The notes below the pieces were generated by a model. The model did not search any database. It saw only the letters and a program-made list of their open reading frames with translations, and was not told the DNA's origin. Shown here piece after piece: positions 46,312-59,900 of a stretch of 64,000 nt of DNA (the first letter of the stretch is position 1; every line of letters begins with the position of its first letter). A program made the position numbers and the translations under genes. The DNA comes from Magnolia sinica. Taxonomy: Eukaryota; Streptophyta; Magnoliopsida; Magnoliales; Magnoliaceae. Location: assembly GCF_029962835.1 (NCBI RefSeq), contig NC_080575.1, positions 62,165,493-62,229,492 on the forward strand. Direction: 5' to 3'.

Positions 46312-49300
46312 TCAGTAGTATTGGTCAGAACCTTCCACTAGAGAGAACATAGGAGTATGTTCACTGTACTCAACTATAGCTGTTACAGGAAGGCGGCCGA
46401 TGCTGATCTCATGCACTGTCGTGAAAAGTGGGAATAATTCTTGCCATCCACGGTGACTTAGAACCTCATAAACCTCTCTTGCTGTTGAGACACCCTTCAC
46501 AAACCACAACAACAACAACAACAACAAAAGCGTAGATGAGTTAAAGGAACAGAAATAAGGGAAATCTAAGAAGAGTTTCTCTAGAGAATTTGCATGTTCC
46601 TCTGTACTCATTTGTGTTTGATTCCTCTCTCTCTTATCTCTAATAAAATCTTTCAAAGTTACCAAAAAGAAAGGAAAGGAGGAAAATATTAATTAAATAA
46701 AATGTGGATAAATTTCTGTTATTAATTGTCTGTGTGCATGTCAACGCGCCAGTCCATATATCAATCCTTCCATGATTATTTGCACATGTTCCAATAGATC
46801 ACAAGGTCGTTTGTTTTTCTTATCATGGTTTAAAAACTTAGAAACTCAAGTTTAAAAACTCGATGACTCAACTCAACTCAGTATCCAGTTGGGTCGAGTT
46901 GACTTAAAGACTCAATCTGACTCAATTCAATATTTAATAATTAGACTAGGAATACCATTTTCACTAAATAGTAGATGCTTATATCATATATGAGTATAAA
47001 AATTGGAAAAAATTAGTCACAAGGAGTATATATTGATGGTAGATGCCATTCTGTCTCACTTGTTTGAGGTTGTTAGTTTGAATCCCACTAACTGCATGTA
47101 TGCATGTGTCCTTTTATCTTAAAAAGAACTCACTCAACGAGTGACTCGCCGATAGTTGAGCCGACTTTGCAAAAATGTGCTCGAATCTGAACTGTGTTGA
47201 GCTTGTTAGCAAGTTTCATAACGATTCATTTCGATTTCTCATGAAGTTGACTCGGCGAGTTTCGAGTCAAGTAACCAAGTTTTAGAACTATGGTTCCTAC
47301 CATATGAGGAAGAGTTTCAAAACCCATGTTGGCATCTTCTCATCGATTTTCAAGTCTTCCAAGGTTGAGTTAGGATTCACAGAAATTGCCAGTCGAATGG
47401 ATCTTGATGTGGAATGGGGTGCCTTTTCGATGAAGTATTTGGGATGATATGAAATACCAGGACTTGATCTAGTACGATACAGTTATCCCACATTTTTTAT
47501 ACAATTTTCCCATGTCCACCCAAACTACAGAGACGAACAAGTTCGTGAGGTGATTGCCGCCTATTTTCATCTTACACATAAAATATCAACCCCTTATGTT
47601 CATCTTACACACAATATGAGCCTGATAGAGTTGTGGGACACACCAATGGTACAATGTAAAATTGCACCTAAAACCTCTAAGTTCACATCATGGCCCACCT
47701 GGAGGCTGGATTTTGTGGTTTCCCTTCATCCCAACTAGTCACAATTAATGAACAGGTTTGATGAAAGACACAATATGATGGCCCCAGACTCAAACCCATG
47801 GCTGGTGTTCCATTCCTCCTGTTCTTTGGTATGATACACATGAGTGGTCCATCTAGATGACTCTCGGCCCCAGGACCTAGCATCTAGGGGTGCACTTGAT
47901 GGACAGATTGGATTTCACATACTCAACATGGTGGCCTGAAAGAGCTTGGGTGTTTTATGTGCTATGTAAAATAAGTATTGTAGAGGATTTCCGTTCCCTT
48001 ATTCTTGACCATGTTAGGCATTTATAAATACTGATATCATTTAACAAAATCCTAATCCCTAGTTTGTGATGTTCATGCATTAAGTTTTGGTGTTATGGCT
48101 ATCTCTACATGGGGCTCTTAGGTGCATGACTTTGATATGATGTGGTATTGAACATGATAAAGTATGTGGGTTGAAAGGGATTCCATGGCAGAAACACTAA
48201 TTCAAGAAGGCTTGTTTAGCTTGTTTTAATTATCATCATGTACCTGTAGTTTTTGGCCTTGCAAAAGCTCCGCTTCAAGCTCATCAAAAGATCTAGTAAT
48301 GAGAATCAATGACAAAAGTTTAGAGAAGTAATAAGATCGTGGATTTCAAATTAACCATCAACACTAATATTGCATCAGAAAGATCTGGTAACAATTCAAA
48401 GCATAACCTTTTTCCACCATTCCTTGCAAAAGCCTCGGCAACTTTCCTGTTTCTTCCTCCCACTGTGATTACAAGCAGAAGATGCATACTATTTCAATAC
48501 TCTATTATGATATGGTTATAAGAAGGAAGAGAGATGAAAATTTAGTTGCTTCTATACAGCATGTCGTGATGAGATCAGCCACCCCACAGCTCTCGAAGAA
48601 GGTATTGTCTTTGACAGATGAGAACATGAGCTTGGAAAAGGCCCTCATTTCTCTCAAACCAATTCTCATTATTGCAGCCTGATTATTATATCAATGAGAT
48701 AGTTAGAAAATGCTTAGGTTTCATTCTTCCATTACAACATAAAAGATCCCTGAAAAGATTATTTCTGTCCAAACCTTTGTATTATTTCCCATGTCCAAGC
48801 CATCCACCAAACCTGGGCAATATCTCTCTATCAATATCCCCATGAAAAGAAAGAAAGAAAAAGCAAGTAGGAAATGAAACTGTTATGAATTCCAAAACCT
48901 GCTGCTATGGCCACAACATTTTTCAGCGTTCCACATAGTTCTACTCCCTCAACATCCTTTACCTGTTCATATTCTCAAAACATATGAAATGGAAGTGAAT
49001 TTACATGTCTAAATGTAGAGATGTCTTTATTTTTCTTACTGCTGCAAATGTCTAAAATAACTAAAATAACTTTCACTAAATGATACTATAGAAAATAAAA
49101 TATCGATTGGGTGATGATTTTACTCATGCTAATCAACTGTCTATAATTAATGACTTACTAAGCAGAACTTTGCTAAGCCCACACACACGTACAAGTCATT
49201 TAATGCACACACCACCACATCTTCCAGGTCTGTTTGGTAGATGCCTAAAAATGAATCCATTTCATTTTAGTTATCTATGACAATGTATTAGATCATTTTT

Positions 49301-52300
49301 TTTTGGGTTAAGGATTAAAAATAATCATGATCTCTAATACATAATTATGATTAAATAAAATGAGATAAGCTCCTTTTAGCCATTTACCAAACATGCCCTT
49401 GGTTTATCTTTTATATTGTTTTTTTTTTTTTAAAAAATAAAAATAAAAATTGTTTATGAAGTTCTAATGCACTTCCATTTATCTGGTTACCCTTGCAAAC
49501 TAATACTGGCACTATACAAGAAGATAATTATTTGTGGTTTTCTTCCAATTTGAATTGAAATGTCATGGTGTTGTCCATCGTAATAAAAACCCATGAAAAT
49601 TTCATCATCATCATCATCATCATCATAGCCTTTTCCCAGTTCGGCTTAATTTTAATCATTTCTTAGCAAGAGTAGAACACTTGGCTACCTATGAACATCT
49701 ACCCTCTTTTACTGGACTATTGTATGACTTATGAAAATTGAAAACATTCCATATATCGAAATAATTTACATATCTTTATACAAAATATCTTGTTTTTGTT
49801 TGGTGTTTACCCTTGTGGAAGGAAGTCAGAGCAGTTGATATCTTTCCATTCAAAGAAACACAATTCAATAATTTTGAAGAAATATACAAATCATTTTGAA
49901 TTTTTGAAGATCCTAAAATCCTAACTTTCGGGTCTGGTGGGGTTATGGGTTGCATCCTATTGAGTTCGGGTTGGGCTCAGGTTGACACTCGGCCTGATCC
50001 AACTGGCCTGAGTTGAACCCCTACCAAATGTATGAGTATCTGACTGACCACATGCATGGCACGTAGTTTCATTTCATTTTTGTATTCTAATTATTATCAA
50101 TGCCATACCACTTAAAGGATATTGGTTGAGGAGAGTTCCATTTGGGTTTACCAAGCAGACTTGCTAAGGTACCATTGGTGATCTCTTTGGAAAACAAGAG
50201 TCTTTAAACTGATATGTTTGAGTCAGAAGGCTAGTAAGGTTAACAACCCATAAGCCAATCCTAACCGCTAATGAAGACCATTTCTCCCCTACCTCTTGAA
50301 GCCCTGCAAGAAGACTGATGGACTCTAACAGGCCCTATATACCAATAAGGACTCTTTAGGGCCTTAATAAATGAGGAAAAAGTTTTCCATTGCTGACTGT
50401 TTTTTTTGTAGCTCATAGGATTTCTCGCTCATGTTAGAAGTCTAAAACACCTTTTGTAACTTAAAATGCACATTACTTTCTTATGGGCAACAAAGTTTTA
50501 TGTCATTTTGATAATTTTGTCCATATGAAATTAGCACTTTTGATTTTAGGCCACTTTTAGACATTTTAGTTGCTTTGAAATGAACACATACCTAACTCAC
50601 TAAGTAGTAAAAAATGTTGATGTCGGTAAGTTTCTAGTAAGAACTATCAATGAAATATCTCTTGCAATGAAGTGATATTTTTGTAAAGAACTGAGGATGT
50701 AGTCACTGATATGTATATTCTTTACTGAAATTATAGCTTAGCAGAGAAGGAAAATAAAGATATAGAGACTAAGAGGATCTTTGGTAAACTCACAGGTGAT
50801 ACTAGGAAATAGGAAGTGCTAAACAATCGAACCCATCTATCAGCAATTTCCTTATCCTCCCTATATCCAACTGTTGCTTCACTAAACTTCTCCACTGCGA
50901 TCTGCATTCAATAGAATCTTCGTTAGGAAAAAAAAAAGAAAAGATATCTGAATTGGATACCCAGAAGTAGTCTAACTTCTCCAGCATTACTTTGCTAGAT
51001 TATCTGCTTAGCTTTGAGAATTCTTTTTTTAAAAATCGATATTCCATCACTTTTAGGTGAAAAGATCCCTCTACCTCGTTAGCTATGTTTGCGCCCATGA
51101 GGACACAACAATTTATTCCAAGAAGTTCAAAGACGAGGTTGGAGATCATGCATGGCCCTTCCTTCTTGACTTCCATGCCCTTGATGAGGGAGATGGCTTC
51201 GACGCCACTCTTTATCTTCCCCACAAGCCTCTTGCATAAACCCTCCACGAATTGATGAGGAGTCACAAAAACCAACATATTTGCGTCTTCCACTGTAACA
51301 AATACATATCATGAGAACTCCAAAAATAAAATAAAAACAAGAAGGAAAGAAAGAAAAGAATAGTAGATATATTGTTTAATGAATCAAGAAAGCTACCTGC
51401 ATGTTCAAGATTAGGATCTGCCACAACATTCTTTCCAAGCTTAATGCCTGGAAGATACTTGACATTCTCCTGTTAAAAATATTAAATATGAATGGAAATG
51501 GATAAGGGTGTGTTTAGATGCTCAGTTTTATTAAATTGCAATAACTCGGTTAAACATAGAGGGACATGAAGAAAATGGAGGCTACCTGCATTTGAATGAA
51601 GTGATCTGAATAATTAATTATTTGGGGGCCAGCCTCACCAGGGTCTTCGATTATGAATGTGGTGGGGCCGGCCACACTAGGGTCTTTTTGACTTATTTGA
51701 ATTGAATTGTAATTCAGTTCAATCCACCATCCAAACTTAGACAATTAGTGGATAATAAAGAGAGATTCTGGTTTCGTTTGGCACGCAAAGTTTTGCTTAT
51801 TACAATTTTATATAATTGAATAATAACATCTAGATTTAACAAAATTGTCCATTATTATTTTTCATCTATTCGGCTAACCTATCTTAAAATCACAATTTAG
51901 TAGATTTTGAGCATTGTGAACATTTGGGATGCTTGAGGGTTAGTTTGGGTAATACGAAATTTCATTTTACCTTGTATTTTTAAAGTACTATAATTTCATT
52001 TTAAATATGGGGTGTGTGGTCTTCATAGAAACATTTTACAAAATTATAAAATTTCTCCCAAAATAAAAAGGGTAATTTAGAAAAGAAAAAAAGCAAATAT
52101 ATATATATATATATATATAATCATTGGCTACAGAATCTTAATCATGTCTCTCACTCCACATGATTAATAATCCAAATCAATGATCAAACCCTCTCTATTA
52201 TAAGAAAATGGAGTATTATTTTCCTAACTATTAGTCAAACAACTAAGATAATCTCAAAGTGGCTATTAAGAGTGGCAATCAAAGGTGGATCCCACATGAT

Positions 52301-53332
52301 GGTGATCTAGATCAATGGCTAGACCTTCTCTATTAGAACCATATAGACCATCCATTTTATTACCCATAGGATCATCCAATCAAAGTCATCATTTGGGAGG
52401 CATGTCAATTAAAAATGGACCCCACATGATGGATGGTCCTATTCAATGGCTACATGATTTTACCTATCCCATCAAATTCAAAGAAAATAGATTTTCTACA
52501 TTACTATTTTTGGCCGAAAACCATGAGGTCAAGTAGAAATCATGACCATCTATAAATGGTAAGTCACAATTTTAGGGAGTTTGAGTTGTAGTTTGATTCC
52601 GAATCTTACTTTGGTTCATATCACTATTTAAGGGATTGTAAACTCATTAAAATTTTTTTTTATATTATATATCAATCAATTTATTTAGAATTTATTTCTA
52701 TTTTCTATCTCTCCTCATGGATTCGAGGAAGTAATTATCCCCTTGAGGAAGACGGTGATCGACCTACCTCATTATGCTCATCCCTGTCATTATCCCATCA
52801 AATTCAAAGAAAATAGATTTTCAACATTGCTAGAAAAAAAACGGTCCAATAATTGATTTGGATTACCCATCCTGTTGTGGGCCCCACATTTGATTGCCAT
52901 TGCCTTTAAAGAAGTGCTAAATTGTAATTATTATTATTTTTTTAAATCTAAACAAAAATAATAAAAAGCAAAGTGGGCATTACATTTGTTCGGTTGATGG
53001 CGTCTGTAAGTTTCTCGCCTGTGGGCAACACCTCTTCATAGACCCACATCCTCACTTCATCTGAAATATTTCATTAAAACAGTCATTTCAGCAACACCAA
53101 ACTTGGTGAATCGATTCCCAATCCGTTCGCTGAGTGTGAAACCCAAGATGCCAGAGTGTGGAAGTAGACACTGACCGTGAAAGGAGGAGAGCTTGAGGGT
53201 GTTGGAGGCAATGAGCTTGGCTGCGACGCTTCCCCAGTTTCCGCTACCGATGAGCGCCACCTTGAACTTCCTATCATCATCTACTTCTTCTTCATGAACA
53301 CTGTTGGTGGTCTGTTCCAACGCAGGAGACAT
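46312..53332 (-). CDS. NAD-dependent glycerol-3-phosphate dehydrogenase, cytosolic GPD1-like
   Basis: Eleven exons on the minus strand: 53332-53176, 53060-52984, 51469-51397, 51292-51075, 50901-50794, 48962-48899, 48812-48775, 48678-48558, 48462-48408, 48292-48244 and 46494-46312; total 1143 nt, 380 residues, every junction GT-AG and in phase. The enzyme interconverts dihydroxyacetone phosphate + NADH and glycerol-3-phosphate + NAD, supplying glycerol backbone and redox balance. Visible: Rossmann motif GSGNWGS (29-35), SLIKGMEVK with Lys140, [20 protein letters not shown] with catalytic Lys225, [19 protein letters not shown] with Asp280, and GGRNRK (287-292). Length and order match animal GPD1 and the Arabidopsis At5g40610 type. 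The in-frame stop upstream of 53332, with no other ATG between, makes this the start; no transit peptide is visible, so a cytosolic product is inferred. Introns 2, 5 and 10 are long (1.5-1.8 kb). All key residues are present. Confidence 0.95.
46824..47292. mobile_element. MITE in the last GPDH intron
   Basis: Ends CATGGTTTAAAAACTTAG and (reverse complement) CATAGTTCTAAAACTTGG, with a decayed flank pair TTTCTTAT / GTTCCTAC (5 of 8). The body has ACTCG/GAGTC words that fold back. Between about 47030 and 47110 a stretch with TTAGTTTGAATCCCAC resembles a SINE B-box, perhaps a degraded SINE. Confidence 0.5.
49224..49402. mobile_element. Small MITE in GPDH intron 5
   Basis: Ends CCAGGTCTGTTTGGTAGATG and (reverse complement) CCAAGGGCATGTTTGGTAAA; flanks CACATCTT / TTTATCTT share the last five bases. 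hAT-like GTTTGGTA termini; no coding. Confidence 0.5.
52097..52119. repeat. (AT)n microsatellite in GPDH intron 2
   Basis: A 23-bp AT run. Confidence 0.95.
52465..52830. repeat. 40-bp direct repeat 326 bp apart in GPDH intron 2
   Basis: TATCCCATCAAATTCAAAGA, continuing through AAATAGATTTTC, starts at 52465 and again at 52791. The DNA between is not an obvious element. Confidence 0.85.
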
Positions 53333-53640
53333 GAATGGGGTTTGATTGTATGTAACTGAAATGAAATGAAAGAGTTGGAAGAAGAAGAAGAAGAAGAGGA
53401 GTGTGAGAGATAAATGAAGGGTGAGGAGGGAAAGATGTTACACTTGGGCGGAGAAGGCAGACACGTTTCGAAGTAAACGATGTTGGGTGGCGGGTTACTC
53501 TATGCACTACTTTCTTTGTTTTCCATCGCGACAACTTAACCTGCCATAACTGCTGCCATCTAACATCAACAACAAAATCCCTCTGTGGGCCCACCGTTTG
53601 TGACATCTGCTCCGTCTATCATTTGCGTCAGCTCATGTTA
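53333..53640 (-). promoter_or_regulatory. GPDH 5' leader and proximal promoter region
   Basis: Holds a (GAA)n tract at 53378-53398 (CTT on the coding strand), as in many plant leaders. No TATA box is evident. Repeat DNA begins at about 53640, so the repeat-free upstream region is only about 0.3 kb. Confidence 0.45.
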
Positions 53641-53912
53641 GGACTTGGCCGATCCAAAATTCAAGGTGGGTTATATTATAAGGAACGGTGGAAATGGGGA
53701 TGGCCGTCATTGAAACGAAAGCGGATTGCATACAGAGCAACTCAGTACGCTATGTCTTATCCATGCCGTCCATCCGTTTTGAAATGTCATTTTAGGCCTG
53801 ACCCAAATTGAAGCATATAAAGAGCTCAAGTGGACCACACACAGGAAACAGTGTAAATTGAACGGCTATCGTTGAAAGCTTATTGTGGGACACAAGTTTT
53901 TAGTGAAGTTGA
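53640..53912. repeat. Foldback half copy interrupted by an LTR element
   Basis: CCATGCCGTCCATCCGTTTT, AGTGGACCACACACAGGAAA and ATTGAACGGCTATCGTTGAA are foldback-family phrases. The text stops at 53912 where the LTR at 53913 begins, so the LTR element inserted into it. Confidence 0.5.
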
Positions 53913-56900
53913 TGTTGGGGCACAAAAAATACACTATAATGAAGATTTCCTGGAAGCTTTGTTGTATGAACAACTCCTCAACCTGCCTTAGCAGTTGTGC
54001 AACTCCTCAGTCTCCCAGACTGGATTCCTGGTTACGCGGGTCAGTCTCCCATATTGGAAGTCCCATTGCATGGCTATCCCTCAGCCTAGAAGCTCTGTTG
54101 CACGGATCCCATATTGCCTTCCCTGTTGTGCGGTAGTTTCCCCATATTGCTCTCTCTGTTTCCCTATCGCGCGCCAGCCTCAGTCTCCCTTCTTGGATTC
54201 TCCATTGCGCGGTCCACCTCTCTCTCCTTGGATTACCTATTGCGCGGATTGAAGTTCCACACATGAGAGGGGGGCTATAAATACCCTCCTCTTCATTTGG
54301 AGAGAGATAAGAATTCATTTGGAGAGAGATAAGAATTCGGAGTAGAGAAAAAGTAGAGAGTGGAGAAGGGACCAGTGGGCCTGCGCAACCAGTTGGCCCG
54401 CACAACAATCTGTTGAAGAGAGGAGGTATAGGGAGCAAAAAGAGAGAAAGGAGAAGAAAGAGGGAGAAATAAGAAAGAGAGAGGTCTTGAAGAGGTATTA
54501 GGAGCAAAAAAGAAGGAAACAGGTATCAGGAAGAGCAAACCTGTTGCGCGCAGCAGGAGTATATATACTCCACACTCGCGTAAAGGATCTCTCTCCCCCT
54601 TGCAATGGATCCTTCACACTCGCACAATGGGTTCCTCTATCCCTGCGCAATGGATCTTTCCATCTCATTCCAATGGGATATTTGTCATGCGATTCATCTA
54701 TTTTTCTATGACTTGTTTCCTTATACACATATCTCATGAACATTGACATGGAATCAGGAATTTTGGACCCGGTGCAACCTTTCCTTTGCTCTGACAAACA
54801 CTAAAATATTGAAATACTGTTGAAATCACCATTAAACCGCTTTTTCTTTTCTTTCATCATACTTTGTTTCTGAATTAATGGAAATATGATGATGTAATCG
54901 AAACTCAAAATAAATAAAATATATGATGATGTTCTTCTACTTTCTTTGTTATTATTGAATGATAATCCTCCAAAATAAACACATTCGTTTCTTGTCGAAA
55001 CAAAATGGGGACTCCGCTGGAGACTTGTTATTATTCAGTGATAACTTAGAAAATATTTAAGGGACTTTCATCATTGTTTGGTGTCGTATAGACGCCAAAA
55101 TGACGACTTTCAACGGGAATATCCTCCCCTTCATCTCTAAAACAAAGTACAATTTTATTTAATATAAGTAATTGATGCTCTGTTTTGAATAATAGGTATT
55201 CTATCCTTACACAACCGCAATGACTTTTCTTCCGACTAACGTGGTTGTCTACTTCACACTCAACGGATTCGCGGTAGATTACAGTGACAATATGCAATCA
55301 TTACTACAGAAAGTACCAGAGAAAATAAAATTAACTATGAGCAAGGATAGACAATGCTAGGTGATATCAAGAATGGTTTCTGCTTCACCAGTAACACAGT
55401 AAGACGATAAATGATGGATGATAGTGATATCTAAAAGTCGAAGCATTCAATCTCTTACCACAAGAAATATCATCCTATCAAGTACGGTTAAAGGGTTAAT
55501 TATGGGAAATGTCCCGAGACTCAGTCTTACCTCAGTCATGTAGGCATTTCATTCAAGAAGGACTGAAAAACCCGTCACTCCAGAAGGTCTTCCAGTACTG
55601 CCAACTACGACCATAAAAACATCTTCTACAAAATTATTACGAATTCAGAAGAATAAAGGGAAAGACATCGTGACAAGCAAATGTTCGCTTATAGTATCCC
55701 CCATAAAGAATTTAACGCAAGCTCATGCATCTATAATATCGCAATTCGAGTTGGCTAGTCCTTCGAAGCGACAGTATGTTAGTTTCAAATCAAATAATAT
55801 TTCATCTTCTTCAACATCATCAGCAATGCATCATTTGTTCACTCCTTTAGTATCAGGATGATCGAAGACTTCAGTATCAGGATGATCGAAGAATAAAGAA
55901 ACATAAGTCTTGTTAGCAGACATTAATCAACTTAATCAGCCTTCACCAAATGAATATGTTGTTAAAGAAGTCCTTAATTTTCCAATAGTAACTGTCGTAA
56001 ACAACATTGAACCACAAGTAGAAAGGTCACGACCATAAGCGGTTAGATTTCAGGGGTTTGCGCCGAATATTTCTCAAATCATAACGCGGGAAAAAATCCG
56101 ATAGATGGTTATCGAAACCATTCGTATAGAAAAGGAACGAAATCAGAATAAATGGTTCTGATATCAGACACTGTATCTCCTTTAAATAGAAGAAATGCCA
56201 TTTCTCGCTGATTTCAAACACCCCGACTTTAAGAAGTTTAATGGGGACTGATCACTGAAAGAACATATGATACACTTCATATCAATGATGAGAAATTTCT
56301 CTAGAGTTCCTCAATATTGTTTACGATTATTTGGGTCTTTTCTCACAGGAAAAGCTTTCAGATAGTATTCAGCTTTAACCTCAGGATCTATTCACACTTG
56401 GGAACAGATGCAAGATGCTTTTATGACAAACTTTTTTTATTCCGACCAAAAAAGTCAGTTTAACTGAATTGACCTCTATTCTCCAAAGAGAAAACGAACT
56501 GGTTGATGAATTCATCAGTCGATGGAAAGACTTGGGGGCATTATGTCGATATCTTCCAGGAGAATCGGATCAAGTTAAGTTATGTTTAGGAGTCATAAGA
56601 CCAGAAGTAACATGTAACCTGATTAGTGCAAATCTGCAGACCTTCCATGATTTTGCTACTGAGGCTCATGTTCTTGAAAAATTGATTGAAAGAGTGTCTA
56701 TTTTTTATTTTTTATTTTACATAAAGTCATTATATTAGAATATTCATGAAACATCAACCAATGTCATTAGCAAAGAAGGAAAGAAAGAAGATTATCAGAA
56801 TGACGAAAGAAATAGTGATGAAGAAGATAAAAACGGTTGTGCGATTATGATGACATGTGAAACGTTTAGACAATATAAAGACCATATGAAGTATGCATTC

Positions 56901-59900
56901 GTAAGAAAAGATATACTTCCTATGATGAATCAATTGTTGGCCATGAAGAGTATCAAATCACCTTAGCTAAAATATCTCGAAGAAATTAAAAAGACAAGAT
57001 GAAAATATTATTGTCATTATCACCGTACATTTGGACATCATACAAAAGGTTGTAATGCTTCTAGGAAAAAGCTACAAAAGATGATCGACAAGGGAGAAGT
57101 TATGATGGAAGAACATGACAGAAAGAGAAGAATGACGAATCCAAAACATTGATAATCTTTTGAGAAAGGGAACGAGATTCTAGTGTTAGTACAGTTCATC
57201 ATGCTTATAAGTAAGAAGAAAAGAAGAAGAACTATATAACAACATAATAAAACAAATAATCTTGATACGGAGTAATCTTCAATCATATATTTTTATGGGT
57301 TTTCATCTCTCAGTGAAGCGAAGACGAAAAATGATTAGCAAATGGAAAAATTAAAGAAAGACAATCTCTAAAAATCAGTTCATATACTTTTTTAAGTACG
57401 GGGGCGAAATTCTTAATCCACCTAATCCAAAGAAGGTGATTATTGATGATAATTGTCGATATCAATTTTTGCAGGCCAACATTGGGGTAAGAATCATTAC
57501 CATGGATGAATTATTATATATTAACGCTCAAGCCCGGGGTTATTATTGTGATTGGATTATTGCTATGATCTATAAAAGTGGCTCCAAAATTATATATATT
57601 CTTTAAAAAAAAAGCCATCACAAAACTATTTTTGAGCCCTGGCCAGTTATCTATAAGATTTATGAAGTGAAAATTATAACAAAATTATCACCAATTATCA
57701 AGCTTATAATGCCAATCAAGATGCAAAGAGATTCAATATATATATATTCTTCGAGAAAGATGATATACTCGATTTATTGAAGATCACTTACAAGACTAGA
57801 ATCAAACTCAAATCCTAAATGAGACAATTAATATATTATCATTGAAGATTATATCAACAAAACTTATCAAGTTATGGATCAGAATAAATAGGGCATCGGA
57901 ATACCTGCAGATATTCATTTTATCAAATTATTGTTCTCGAAAGGTAAAATAGTTTTGATTGTGAAGATTCTCAAAGAAAATTTCACCTAATCAAAATGGG
58001 GCAGATCAGGTAACATTTATACGTTACCGTAGTAAGCCTAAAGCCTTACCAGGTCGAAAGTTATGTTCAACAAGCGATAATTATAAAGGGATAAATATAT
58101 AAGCATTGTCTATATTACTGCTCGACAAGAATAATTTATTAGTTATTATTAAATTGTTATTAGCATTGAATGCCGACATGTTGATATTGATATCGATTTA
58201 TTTACTAATACATATTATTCACTAATTTATTTTAGGTGACAGCGCAAAGCTCTCCATCAAATCTCCATAAAAAACTCTATCGCAAAGCTCCATCTCTATT
58301 GCGAAGCTTCATCTCTACTACGAAGCTTTAATACAAAAGCACAATAACGATCGAAAAATCTCTAATAAACAAAGGTAAAGCCACCTTGATATCATCGCCA
58401 GGTAAAGCCACGAAGGTAAAGTTACCTACAAATACTATGAAATATTATCATAAACTGTGAATGCTCCAACAAACTTAAGAGCCTAAACTGTGAATGCTCT
58501 AATAAACTTAAGAGCCTAGCTCGAAATCGGCGGTAAACTAATTGCTCCTTGAACCCAGTTCAAAATTGGCAGTATAGTATAATTGCTCCTTGAGCCCGGC
58601 CCGAAATCGACGATAAACTATAATTACTCCTTGAGTCAAGCCCAAAATCGGTGGAAACTATAATTGCTCCTTGAGACCATCCCAAAATTGACGGTAAACT
58701 TTAATTACTCATTGAGCCCAGTCAAAGTTAAGTCAAAGTCAAAGTCTAGTTAAAGTCATGTCAAGTCAAAGTTAAGTCAAAGTCAAAGTCTAGTTAAAGT
58801 CATGTCAAGTCAAAGTCAAGTCCTTTCAAAGTATGTTCAATCTAAGTTATATTTGCTCCGACACCTCAAGAGCTTAAACTGTGATCCGAAGATTGACATA
58901 ACTAAAGCAAAGAATGCAAAGCATGCTGACAAGCATAAAGATAAAATGATTAAATTATTGTCATATTGAATTTACAAATGAAGAGAACATCGCAAATAAA
59001 GAGAATATCGCAAATGAAGAACACATTGTAAACAAAGAGAATATTGTAAATAAAGAGAATATCACAAATAAAGAGAACATTGCAAATAAAAGAAATATGC
59101 AGTTCAAATCATTATACATTCTAATTACTTCAAAATCATCAATACGTTATGATTATTTCAGAATTGTCAATAATTATTCTGAATCTATATTTTGAAATTA
59201 TCAATGTTTTATGAAACTGAATTGGAACGTTATGATATTTTAAGACACTAATTCTGATTAATTTGGTAGGAAAGATTATCATTCCAAATCCTAGATTGTG
59301 TAGACTATGAGTAAAGGAAATGTCATCCAAGATTGTTGCAGTAGGGACAACGTTAAAGAATAATTCCCTAGCCATGGAGTTCAAAGAAAGAGTTGCTAGA
59401 GCTGATAAAAAAGATTGATGCAGCAAGAGTAGTATCAAATGATAATTCTTTGACTAAGTACTCAAAAATGAAGTTACTACAGCCGTTACAATGGCAAGTT
59501 TCGATGAAAAGAGAATTGCGTGAATAAGTGAATTAAAACTGCGAAGGATGTAATTGCGGCTTTGTTCATAGAAAGATATTTTATCTGATTGATCGCTATG
59601 AAGATAGAGTGCTTTTGTCGTCACTATTATCCTCCCTATCGAAAGCTTATAACTAGGGCATTCAGTCTTCCGTTCGAGCGTGATCACTCAGTCATCGTTC
59701 GAGCACTATCATTTAGTCTTCCGTTCAAACGCGACCATCCAGTCATCACTCAAGCATAATTCTGTTAAACATGATTTTTTGTTCGGAAATGATCACTCAG
59801 TCATCCTTCAAGCGCGATTCTTCAGTCTTCCGTTCGAGCTGGACTCTTCAGTTCTCCATTCGAGCAATATTTCTCTGTTGTATAAACAGGTCTACCTTCA

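Noticed and set aside
47030-47115. tRNA-like text with TTAGTTTGAATCCCAC
   Set aside because: No acceptor stem or full cloverleaf can be drawn; at best a degraded SINE head inside a MITE, so not called as a tRNA gene.
53292-53606. A 104-residue minus-strand frame upstream of the GPDH start
   Set aside because: It is out of frame with GPDH and runs over the leader; the GPDH frame has a stop upstream and no earlier ATG, so it is not an N-terminal extension.
54007-54507. A 166-residue minus-strand frame
   Set aside because: It lies wholly within the 5' LTR at 53913-55002, is low-complexity and has no domain.
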